Source: Brevundimonas sp. | GTDB taxonomy: Bacteria > Pseudomonadota > Alphaproteobacteria > Caulobacterales > Caulobacteraceae | DNA length: 44,410 nucleotides | Reading direction: 5' to 3' | Assembly: GCF_030656255.1 (NCBI RefSeq) | Contig: NZ_JAUSOE010000029.1 | Span: 1 to 44,410, forward strand | Made by a program: the position numbers and the translations under genes | Notes under the pieces: generated by a model | Told to the model about the DNA's origin: nothing | What the model saw: only the letters and a program-made list of their open reading frames with translations | Database searches by the model: none | Shown here: positions 33,715 through 40,415 of the stretch, one piece after another | Layout: each line of letters begins with the position of its first letter | Numbering within the stretch: the first letter of the stretch is position 1

Positions 33715-34184
33715 CCCGCAAGGCCTGCGCGCCCGCCGCCCCTACCCCGGCCATTCTGGGCGCCGAGACATTGGCGGCTTCGGCCGAGGTGATCGCGGCC
33801 CGCACCGCGCTGATGGTCAAGGGACTGACGGATCCGGCCGGTCAGGACCCGGTCGAGCTGTCGCTGATGAGCTCGGAAAAGACGCAGGCCATGGCCGCGT
33901 CCGCCGGCGCCCTGGCGGCCAACGCCGGGGCCATGGGCGAGCGCCTGGGCCGCGACGCTCTGGACGAGGGCGCGCGAGCGATGCAGGCGGCGACCGAGGT
34001 GGCGGGCGCCCGCACCCCGGCCGAAGCCGCCCAGGCCCAGTTCCGCTACGCTATGGGCTGGTGGAGCCGCGCCGCCGGTCAGGCCCTGACCCTTAACGGG
34101 GAACTCACCAAGGCCCAGACCGAGGCCTTGACCCCGATCCACAAGACCGCCGTCGCCAATGCGACCCGGCTGAGGAAACGCTAG
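33711..34184 (+). CDS. Phasin-like protein
   Basis: The roughly 157-residue protein is Ala-rich and helical, with SLMSSEKTQAMAASAGALAA and FRYAMGWWSRAAGQALTL. This amphipathic pattern resembles phasins (Phasin_2), which coat PHB granules. The start is unusual. No ATG or GTG lies in frame before the conserved part. A CTG at 33711 has GGGAGA six bases upstream and overlaps the preceding TGA by four bases (CTGA), giving an M-T-R-K start. The alternative is the TTG at 33771. The presence of a PHB depolymerase at 16.2 kb fits a PHB-storing cell. Confidence 0.72.
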   Translation: MTRKACAPAAPTPAILGAETLAASAEVIAARTALMVKGLTDPAGQDPVELSLMSSEKTQAMAASAGALAANAGAMGERLGRDALDEGARAMQAATEVAGARTPAEAAQAQFRYAMGWWSRAAGQALTLNGELTKAQTEALTPIHKTAVANATRLRKR

Positions 34185-34199
34185 GACAGGAACAAGGTG

Positions 34200-35393
34200 A
34201 TGACCGTAGCGCAGGAAGAACCGATTGCGCCCCGCCTCACGCTCCTGGCCCTGTTCCTGAAATTCCTGCACTTCGGCGTCCTGGCGTTCGGCGGGCCCGT
34301 GGCGCAGATCGCCATGATCCGACGACAGCTGGTGGAGCGGGAGGGCTGGATTTCAGGCGCGCGATTCAACCGCCTGCTGGCGGTGATGCAGGCGCTTCCC
34401 GGTCCAGAGGCGCACGAGCTTTGCGTTCACATGGGGATGCTGTCGCGCGGCCGCATAGGGGGTGTTCTGGCGGGGCTGGGGTTCATGGCGCCGGGCTTTG
34501 TCCTGATGATGCTGGCGGCATGGGCTTATGACATCCTGGTGGCCGGTCGCACCGTCTGGGCCGGCGCCCTGCTGGGCGTGCAGATCGTCGTGGTGGCGCT
34601 CATCATCAGGGCGGTGCAGCGGATCGGGCGGCACGTCCTGGAGGACCGACTTCTGTGGTTGATCGCAGGCCTGGGGTTTGCGTCCAGCCTCATCGGCGCG
34701 CCGTTCTGGATACCGCTCGTCGCGGGAGGCCTGATCTACGGGTTCAGCGATCGGCCCTGGATCGCCTTGGGCGTCGGCGTCATCGCCGTTGCCCTGTCCG
34801 TGGCCCTGCACACAGCCGGCATGACGGCGGCGATCCCGGTCAACGCCCCCATCACGGAAGCCGGAACCCTTGATCTGTTTGTCGCAGGCCTGAAGGGCGG
34901 GCTGCTGACGTTCGGCGGGGCCTATACCGCCATTCCCTATGTTCGCGCCGACACCGTGGGGCGGGGATGGCTGTCCGACGGCGCCTTCCTCGACGGCGTC
35001 GCCCTGGCGGGAGTCCTGCCGGCGCCCCTGGTGATCTTCGGGACATTCGCCGGCTATGTCGCCGGGGGCTGGACCGGCGCCCTGGCGGTGACGGCGGGCA
35101 TCTTCCTGCCGGCCTTCGCCTTTTCCCTGATCCTGTTCGAACGGTTGGAGGCCGTGGTGGACAATCCGGCGCTGCATCGCGTTTTAGCGGGGATCGCAGC
35201 GGCCGTCGTCGGGATCATTGGCGCGACCGGCCTCCAGCTGACGGGGTCGACACTTGAGCGTGCGCCGATCCTCTGGGTCGCCGTCCTTGTTTTCCTAGCA
35301 GCCGTGGCGGCGGTCTGGCTGGCGAAGGGAAGATGGACGCCGCCGCTTCTTATCGTGGGCGGCGCCCTCGCCGGGAGATTGGTCTTCGGCTGA
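34200..35393 (+). CDS. chrA: ChrA-family chromate transporter
   Basis: The 397-residue polytopic membrane protein carries two CHR domains. The first has FLHFGVLAFGGPVAQIAM and MQALPGPEAHELCVHMG. The second has GLLTFGGAYTAIPYVR and LAGVLPAPLVIFGTFAGYVAGG. This is the long-chain ChrA that exports chromate, probably by proton-coupled antiport. GTG (34197) and ATG (34200) are adjacent; I chose the ATG, with AAGG just upstream. It is 15 bases after the phasin-like gene. No chrB regulator is nearby, so it may serve another anion or be under operon control. Confidence 0.92.
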   Translation: MTVAQEEPIAPRLTLLALFLKFLHFGVLAFGGPVAQIAMIRRQLVEREGWISGARFNRLLAVMQALPGPEAHELCVHMGMLSRGRIGGVLAGLGFMAPGFVLMMLAAWAYDILVAGRTVWAGALLGVQIVVVALIIRAVQRIGRHVLEDRLLWLIAGLGFASSLIGAPFWIPLVAGGLIYGFSDRPWIALGVGVIAVALSVALHTAGMTAAIPVNAPITEAGTLDLFVAGLKGGLLTFGGAYTAIPYVRADTVGRGWLSDGAFLDGVALAGVLPAPLVIFGTFAGYVAGGWTGALAVTAGIFLPAFAFSLILFERLEAVVDNPALHRVLAGIAAAVVGIIGATGLQLTGSTLERAPILWVAVLVFLAAVAAVWLAKGRWTPPLLIVGGALAGRLVFG

Positions 35394-35419
35394 CGTCCAC
35401 CGGGCGGGAGGGGCGCCGC

Positions 35420-36067
35420 TCAGGCCGTCTCTACCACCTTGAGGCGGGGTTTCTTGAGCTTGGAGGCCTTGGCCGGGCGAACCGCCTTCTTGGCGGCCTT
35501 GTCGGCCCTCTTGGCTTCCTTCTCGGCCATCTTCAGCGCCTTCTTGGCGGCCTTGGCCTCGGCCTTGGCGGCGTCGGGGGCGGCGTCGGCGGCGGCGGCC
35601 AGTTCGGCCAGCTGGACCAGGAAGGTCTCGCGCTGGCCCTTGGGCAGCAGGCCCATGATCCGCTTGTCGGCGGCCTCGACCAGGGGACGGGCGGCTTCGA
35701 GCCGGGCCGCGCCCTCCGTGGACAGACGAACCGCCTTGGCGCGGGCGTCCAGGGTGGAGCGTTCACGCTCCAGCAGCCCCTTGGCGGTCATGCGGGTGAC
35801 CAAGTCGGCCAGGGTCGAGCGGTCGATGCCGGTCATCCGCACCAGTTCGGTTTGGGTCAGGCCGGCCTTCAGCGAGGCGGCCTCAAGAACCGCGAACTGG
35901 CGCTGGGTCAGGCCGTCGGCGCCCATTTCCTCGGAATAGATGTCCAGGGCCAGTTGCAGCGCGCGGTGCATCAGGTGACTGGGCGAGGTGGCCAGAGGAC
36001 CGACCTTGCGCAACGCCTTGCCAGACTTGACCATATCGACCGTCCCCCGATTGTCTTTCATCCGCAT
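35420..36067 (-). CDS. MarR-family regulator with histone-H1-like basic tail
   Basis: The 215-residue protein has a MarR winged-helix domain (about 25-150; LTQTELVRMTGIDRSTLADL is the helix-turn-helix, and STLDARAKAVRL the wing). A tail of about 60 residues follows, almost all Ala, Lys and Glu, with repeated AKKA units (for example AKAEAKAAKKALKMAEKEAK). Such tails resemble histone H1 or AlgP and should bind DNA without sequence preference. The first ATG (36067) is used; ATGs at 36061 and 36034 are possible. Direct repeats upstream could be its operator. It converges on chrA. Confidence 0.85.
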   Translation of the reverse strand: MRMKDNRGTVDMVKSGKALRKVGPLATSPSHLMHRALQLALDIYSEEMGADGLTQRQFAVLEAASLKAGLTQTELVRMTGIDRSTLADLVTRMTAKGLLERERSTLDARAKAVRLSTEGAARLEAARPLVEAADKRIMGLLPKGQRETFLVQLAELAAAADAAPDAAKAEAKAAKKALKMAEKEAKRADKAAKKAVRPAKASKLKKPRLKVVETA

Positions 36068-36094
36068 GCGTACCAGCCGCGTTTTAAGATTTGA

Positions 36095-36121
36095 CGCGAC
36101 ACGTATGTCACTTCCGCGACA
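36095..36121. promoter_or_regulatory. Direct repeats upstream of the MarR gene
   Basis: CGCGACA occurs at 36095-36101 and again at 36115-36121, 20 bases apart, about two helical turns. GACA-CGTA-TGTC (36098-36109) overlaps the first. They lie 28-54 bases before the MarR start and could be an autoregulatory site. Confidence 0.3.
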
Positions 36122-36159
36122 TTTTGTCTGTAGGCTCCCGTGGTTCCGTCAAGTCCGCG

Positions 36160-36816
36160 CTAAAGTCCCGTGTCGGGAGAAATGGGGCCGGGCTCCTCGT
36201 CCTTGGTCATGTTCTTCATGATCAGCGGCACCTGAGACAGGCCGAAAACCGAGGCGGCGATCCAGAGGACGCCCCGGAAACTGGTCCAGACGTCGTTCGG
36301 ATTGGGCGCATCGCGGCCCAGGGCGTGCCAGAGGGCGGTCACGGCGGCGGGGCTGCGGAAGATCTCGTTCAGGATCGCCACCGTCAGGAAATACAGGCCA
36401 TAGCGCACAGTCAGCGTCCGCCAGGCGGCGTCATTGACCTTGATGGCCGAGCCGAGCAGGGCCTTGAACGGATATTTCTTCAGCGGGATCGAGCCAAGCA
36501 GGACGACGGCCAGAAGCCCGTTCTGCACCGTCAGCTTCAGCTTCACATACAGGTCGTCGTGGGTGAAGACGGTCAGCAGACCGAACACCAGGGCGAACAG
36601 GCCGGTGATCAGCGGCAAGGGGGCGAACCGCCGCTCGACCGCATAGCCGACCCCCAGGGCCAGGGCCGAGGCGCCGACCAGCACCCAGGTCGCCAGGATC
36701 ATGTCGCGGCTGACGAAATAGCTGATCATGAAGGCGGCCAGGGCGCCGAAATCGACGGCCTGGCGGATCCACTGGCGGTTCTTCTTCGGTTCGGGAGAAG
36801 CGGTCGTGTCGGTCAT
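36160..36816 (-). CDS. yciB: YciB/IspZ family inner-membrane septation protein
   Basis: The 218-residue protein has about five or six membrane helices with the family signatures RQAVDFGALAAFMISYF and LLGSIPLKKYPFKALLGSAI, and NDAAWRTLTVRYGLYFL. YciB/IspZ proteins are linked to cell-envelope synthesis and septation. It begins one base after the ftsY stop, so it is the second gene of an ftsY-yciB operon. This gene pair is common in Alphaproteobacteria. Confidence 0.92.
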   Translation of the reverse strand: MTDTTASPEPKKNRQWIRQAVDFGALAAFMISYFVSRDMILATWVLVGASALALGVGYAVERRFAPLPLITGLFALVFGLLTVFTHDDLYVKLKLTVQNGLLAVVLLGSIPLKKYPFKALLGSAIKVNDAAWRTLTVRYGLYFLTVAILNEIFRSPAAVTALWHALGRDAPNPNDVWTSFRGVLWIAASVFGLSQVPLIMKNMTKDEEPGPISPDTGL

Positions 36817-36817
36817 G

Positions 36818-37753
36818 TCAGTCTTCCAGTCCCACCAGCGAGCGGGAGAAGGCGCGGGCGTCGAAGGGTTGCAGGTCGTCGATCCCCTCGCCCACGCCGA
36901 TCAGCATCAGAGGCGCGTCGGACGCCTGGGCCACGGGCACCAGCACCCCGCCGCGCGCCGTGCCGTCCAGCTTGGTCATGACGATGCCGGTGACGAAGGC
37001 GGTGCGGCCGAAGATCTGTTCCTGGGCCAGGGCGTTGCGCCCGACCGTGGCGTCCAGCACCAGAAGCGTGTCGTGTGGCGCGTCCGGATCGATCTTCTTC
37101 AGCACGCGCACGATCTTGAGCAGTTCGTCCATCAGGGCCGACTTGTTCTGCAGTCGGCCGGCCGTATCGACCAGGACGACGTCGAACCCCTCGGCCCGCG
37201 CCTTGGCGTAGGCGTCGAAGACCAGGCCGGCGGCGTCGGCGCCGTCGCGGCGGCTCTCGAACTCGGCGCCCGCCCGGTCGGCCCAGACCTTCAGCTGTTC
37301 GCGGGCGGCGGCGCGGAAGGTGTCGCCGGCGACGATCATGACCTTGGCGCCCTTGGCCGTCAGGTCGGCGGCGATCTTGCCCAGGGTCGTGGTCTTGCCC
37401 GAGCCGTTCACCCCGACGAACAGGACCACATAGGGTTTGGGTCCGCTCAGCGGGTCGAAGGTCGCCTGGCGCGGCGACAGTTCGGCGGCGACGGCCTCGG
37501 CCAGGGCCTCCTTGACCTCACGCTCCTGGGCGTCCTTGCCGAACTTCAGCGCGCGGAAGCGTTCGACGATCCGGGCCGAGGCGGCGGGGCCGAGATCGCT
37601 CTCCAGCAGATGCTCCTCCAGCTGCTCCAGCGCCGCCTCGGACAGAGGTTCCTTGACGAAGCTGGCGACGACCTGGTCGGTCATCTGTTTGGAGGAGCGC
37701 GAGAGCCCCGCGGACAGGCGCTGGAACCAGCCCTTTTTCGGCGTATCGGTCAT
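36818..37753 (-). CDS. ftsY: Signal recognition particle receptor FtsY
   Basis: The 311-residue SRP GTPase has the N domain (about 1-100) and the G domain. GVNGSGKTTTLGK is G1 (114-126), DTFRAAAREQL is G2, VDTAGRLQNK is G3 and TKLDGTARGG is G4, with the closing GIDDLQPFDA. FtsY docks ribosome-SRP complexes at the membrane. It lacks the long acidic A domain of the Escherichia coli protein, as many alphaproteobacterial forms do. It starts at the ATG at 37753. Confidence 0.96.
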   Translation of the reverse strand: MTDTPKKGWFQRLSAGLSRSSKQMTDQVVASFVKEPLSEAALEQLEEHLLESDLGPAASARIVERFRALKFGKDAQEREVKEALAEAVAAELSPRQATFDPLSGPKPYVVLFVGVNGSGKTTTLGKIAADLTAKGAKVMIVAGDTFRAAAREQLKVWADRAGAEFESRRDGADAAGLVFDAYAKARAEGFDVVLVDTAGRLQNKSALMDELLKIVRVLKKIDPDAPHDTLLVLDATVGRNALAQEQIFGRTAFVTGIVMTKLDGTARGGVLVPVAQASDAPLMLIGVGEGIDDLQPFDARAFSRSLVGLED

Positions 37754-37840
37754 GGGATGGCTTTAGCGAGGGCGGAGGCTGGCGTCATCCGCATTCGCAT
37801 ACAGGCGGCGGACTGCGTCATCGGGCGCCGGGGCGGGGAT

Positions 37841-37891
37841 TTCAGACTCTCGGCTGAAAAACATAGTCTGAATAGTATGAATTGTCTGAAA
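37841..37891. repeat. Cluster of GTCTGAA direct and inverted repeats
   Basis: TTCAGAC stands at 37841-37847. Its inverse GTCTGAA is at 37866-37872 and again at 37884-37890. The last two belong to three tandem nine-mers, AGTCTGAAT, AGTATGAAT and TGTCTGAAA (37865-37891). A shorter dyad TTTCAG/CTGAAA spans 37840-37858. It could be a multi-site operator. Confidence 0.5.
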
Positions 37892-38085
37892 TCCGCCCGC
37901 TCCGCCGTGCTCGCTCTCTGGACCGCAGACTATGAGGCCGCCGGGAGGCCCGGCTGGGAAAAGACCCCAAGAATTCGACAAGGCCCTGAATTCATTGGCC
38001 GAGGACCAGCGTCATTGTGACAGTCGGCGGAGGTGGCGCGGCACCGAGACGGCAGAAACCGCCGCTTGCGGCGCCCGAACGACAA

Positions 38086-38113
38086 ATATACATTACATAT
38101 ACGAATCATATAG
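38086..38113 (+). promoter_or_regulatory. Three 11-bp-phased repeats, candidate RHH operator
   Basis: ATATAC (38086-38091), ATATAC (38097-38102) and ATATAG (38108-38113) repeat at exactly 11-base steps, about one DNA turn, so all face the same side. They end 14 bases before the TTG start of the ParD-like gene. Ribbon-helix-helix proteins often bind short phased repeats in their own promoters. Confidence 0.55.
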
Positions 38114-38127
38114 TCCGGAGTCAGGCC

Positions 38128-38358
38128 TTGGGCATCGTCAATATCGAGGACGCGCTGCACGAACAGCTGCGTCGCGCCAGCAAGGCCTCCTATCGGTCCA
38201 TCAACGCCCAGGCGGCCTTCTGGATAAGGATCGGCCTGTTGTGCGAGACCAATCCGGGCCTGACCTTTCAGGACCTGGTGGCGCGCGAGCTGAAGGCGGC
38301 GGGCGTGGACGCGACGGCCCTTATGGACGCCCCGACCCTGGCGGACGCGACGGCATGA
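38128..38358 (+). CDS. ParD-like (RHH antitoxin-type) protein
   Basis: The 76-residue protein reads (M)GIVNIEDALHEQLRRASKA, then SINAQAAFWIRIGLLCETNP and LTFQDLVAREL. This matches the ParD-like antitoxin family, with a ribbon strand and two helices expected to bind DNA as a dimer. The start is the TTG at 38128, with GGAG seven bases upstream; the frame extends to 38017, but the extra part (MTVGGGGAAPRRQ...) crosses the repeats and lacks similarity. No ParE or other toxin gene follows. Its TGA overlaps the ATG of a methionine aminopeptidase gene by four bases, so the two are coupled. Confidence 0.82.
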   Translation: MGIVNIEDALHEQLRRASKASYRSINAQAAFWIRIGLLCETNPGLTFQDLVARELKAAGVDATALMDAPTLADATA

Positions 38359-39125
38359 CCAAGACCCCCGCCGAGGTCGAGTTGATGGCGGAGGCCGGGC
38401 GCCGGCTGGCCTCGGTCTTCACCCATCTGGACGGGCTGGCGCTGGCCGGCATGACCACGATGGAGATCAATGACCGCGTCGAAGCCTTCATCGTCGATGA
38501 ACTTCAGGCCAGGCCCGCCAGCAAGGGCCAGTACGGCTATGGTTTCGTGCTGAACAGCTCGCGCAATCAGGTCGTCTGCCACGGCGTGCCGTCGGCGGAC
38601 GAGGTGCTGAAAAGCGGCGATATCGTCAATCTGGACATCACCCTGGAGAAGGACGGCTTCATCGCCGATTCCAGCAAGACCTATCTGATCGGGACCGTGG
38701 GGCCCCAGGCGCGGCGGCTGGTCCGCACCACCTATGAAGCGATGTGGAAGGGTATTCAGGCCGTGCGGCCGGGAGCGAAGCTGGGCGACATCGGCTTCGC
38801 CATCGAACGGCACGCCAAGAAGGCCGGCTATTCCGTCGTGCGCGAATACTGCGGCCACGGCATAGGGCGCGAAATGCACGAGGACCCTCAGGTGCTGCAT
38901 TTCGGCAGGGCGGGCACGGGCGTGACCCTGCGCGAGGGCATGGTCTTCACCATCGAACCCATGCTGAACCAGGGACGCCGAACGGTGCGGACCGAGGACG
39001 ACGGCTGGACCGTGGTGACGGCAGACGGAATGCTGTCGGCCCAGTTCGAACATACGGTGGCGGTGACGGGCGACGGGGCAAGGGTGCTGACGCTGAGACC
39101 GGACGAGATGCGGGTGGCGGCCTAG
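38355..39125 (+). CDS. map: Type I methionine aminopeptidase
   Basis: The 256-residue enzyme removes the initiator methionine from new proteins. All five metal ligands are present: Asp94 and Asp105 (NLDITLEKDGFIADSSK), His168 (EYCGHGIGRE), Glu201 (FTIEPML) and Glu232 (SAQFEHT). The segment that lines the methionine pocket differs from the common form. Where Escherichia coli has ICTSVNEVVCHG, this protein has LNSSRNQVVCHG (66-77), with Asn for the pocket Cys59 and Gln for the following Glu. The gene starts inside the stop of the ParD-like gene (ATGA). It may be a second, specialised copy; the rest of the genome is not visible. Confidence 0.93.
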   Translation: MTKTPAEVELMAEAGRRLASVFTHLDGLALAGMTTMEINDRVEAFIVDELQARPASKGQYGYGFVLNSSRNQVVCHGVPSADEVLKSGDIVNLDITLEKDGFIADSSKTYLIGTVGPQARRLVRTTYEAMWKGIQAVRPGAKLGDIGFAIERHAKKAGYSVVREYCGHGIGREMHEDPQVLHFGRAGTGVTLREGMVFTIEPMLNQGRRTVRTEDDGWTVVTADGMLSAQFEHTVAVTGDGARVLTLRPDEMRVAA

Positions 39126-39140
39126 AGTGAAATCGTCACT
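39126..39140 (+). terminator. Short hairpin just after map
   Basis: AGTGA (39126-39130) and TCACT (39136-39140) pair around AATCG directly after the map stop, followed by TTTCGA. The stem is only five bases, so it would be a weak terminator at best. Confidence 0.3.
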
Positions 39141-39189
39141 TTCGATGCTCAGTTGCGCCCCCGCATGCTAGGGGTGGGGTGAAAGACGC

Positions 39190-39203
39190 TCAGACGCGTC
39201 TGA
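39190..39203. promoter_or_regulatory. 14-bp perfect palindrome upstream of HisKA_2 kinase gene
   Basis: TCAGACG-CGTCTGA is an exact palindrome 56-69 bases before the kinase ATG. With the next base its right half reads GTCTGAA (39198-39204), the same unit found three times in direct or inverted form at 37841-37890. A common DNA-binding protein is possible. Confidence 0.45.
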
Positions 39204-39258
39204 ACCCGAGGCTTGATGCTCAAACTGGGCGTCGCGACGGGATCGGAAAGGGAGGCCC

Positions 39259-40311
39259 ATGGCTCCCGCATCTCAAGATACAGACCTCGGCTCCGCCCTG
39301 GCCCTGGCGGTCATTTCAGTGTCCAGCGCACCGCTGCTGCTGATGGACGAGGCGTTCGACGTCGTCGCCGCCAGCCAGTCCTTCCTGCTGGAATTCGGGC
39401 TGGACGCCGACGCAGTGGTCGGGCGGTCGATCTTCGACCTGGGCGGAGGCGAATGGAACCTGCCCCGGCTGCGGTCCCTGCTGGGCGCGGTCGGTTCCGG
39501 CGGGGCGGACGTGCCCGACTATCAGTTGGAGATGCCGTTCCGGGCCGCCGCCGCACGCAGTCTGAAGCTGAACGCCAAGCGCCTGGTCTTTTCCGACACC
39601 CAGCCCGTGCGCCTGTTGCTGACCATCGTGGACGTCACCGCCGCAAAGGCGGCCCAGAAGAAGATGGACGACCTGGTGCGGCAGAAGGAGATTCTGCTGC
39701 AGGAGGTTCAGCACCGCGTCGCCAACAGCCTGCAGATCATCGCCAGCGTGCTGCTGCAGACCGCGCGGAAGACGGAATCGATCAAAAGCCGCGCCCATCT
39801 GACCGAGGCGCACAACCGCGTCATGTCGGTGGCCGAGGTCCAGCGCCAGCTGTCCTTGAACAAGGTCGGCGAGGTCGCGCTGAAACCCTATCTGGCGCAG
39901 TTGTGCGGCAGTATCGGCGCCTCAATGATCGCGGACCATGACCTGGTGCGGATCGATGTCAGCGGCGACGCCAGCGCCCTGGAAGCCGAGGTCTCGGTCA
40001 GCATCGGTCTGGTCGTCACCGAACTGGTGATCAACGCCCTGAAACACGCCTTCCCGAACGGGCGAAAGGGCGTGGTCAACGTAGACTTCCAGTCGCGGTC
40101 CGAGGATTGGGATCTGACGATCTCCGACGACGGCGTCGGCATGCCCAAGAACCCCGCCGATTCAGAAGCCGGACTGGGAACGGCCATCATCAAGGCCCTG
40201 GCTACCCAGTTGGAGGCGTCGATCACCGTCAAGGACCTGGCGCCCGGCACGGAAGTCTCGGTGCTGCATCGCCAGACCGCCGGTGAGATCGCGGCCGTGC
40301 CTGCGGTCTAG
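39259..40311 (+). CDS. PAS-domain HisKA_2 sensor histidine kinase
   Basis: The 350-residue soluble protein has an N-terminal PAS domain (about 15-130). A HisKA_2 dimerisation domain follows, with phosphoacceptor His152 in LLQEVQHRVANSLQIIASVL. The ATPase domain shows VVTELVINALKHAF (N box), SDDGVGMP (G1) and GLGTAIIKALATQ (G2). Related kinases in Alphaproteobacteria (for example LovK or PhyK types) feed the general stress response through PhyR, but no PhyR or anti-sigma gene is nearby. AAGGGAGG precedes the ATG. No cysteine suited to flavin binding is evident in the PAS core, so it is not clearly a light sensor. Confidence 0.88.
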   Translation: MAPASQDTDLGSALALAVISVSSAPLLLMDEAFDVVAASQSFLLEFGLDADAVVGRSIFDLGGGEWNLPRLRSLLGAVGSGGADVPDYQLEMPFRAAAARSLKLNAKRLVFSDTQPVRLLLTIVDVTAAKAAQKKMDDLVRQKEILLQEVQHRVANSLQIIASVLLQTARKTESIKSRAHLTEAHNRVMSVAEVQRQLSLNKVGEVALKPYLAQLCGSIGASMIADHDLVRIDVSGDASALEAEVSVSIGLVVTELVINALKHAFPNGRKGVVNVDFQSRSEDWDLTISDDGVGMPKNPADSEAGLGTAIIKALATQLEASITVKDLAPGTEVSVLHRQTAGEIAAVPAV

Positions 40312-40415
40312 GCGCGCCGACAGGCGGCGACGCGCGCAGGGGATTCTCTCCTGTCGTCATTCCGGCCTATATGGAGGCTGACGACCGGCGCGCGCCGGGA
40401 TGAACGGACGACCCG

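Larger units (their letters stand above)
37754..38127. other. Long divergent intergenic region with repeat clusters
   Basis: These 374 bases between ftsY (minus) and the ParD-like gene (plus) hold no gene I can support. Two AT-rich patches stand out in otherwise GC-rich DNA, at about 37841-37891 and 38082-38113, and both carry repeats described separately. Short open frames exist here (for example 37877-38020, 47 codons) but show no recognisable domain. Confidence 0.6.

Noticed and set aside
37877..38020. A 47-codon open frame in the ftsY/ParD-like gap
   Set aside because: Its ATG lies inside a tandem repeat, there is no ribosome site, and the product has no recognisable feature. A decayed gene cannot be excluded.
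38128..39125. A classical ParDE toxin-antitoxin module
   Set aside because: No RelE/ParE-fold toxin gene lies up- or downstream. The coupled gene is a complete methionine aminopeptidase.
40385..40398. CCGGCGCGCGCCGG palindrome before nadE as a riboswitch or operator
   Set aside because: It is pure GC and short; such palindromes arise often in DNA of this composition, and no NAD riboswitch features are visible.
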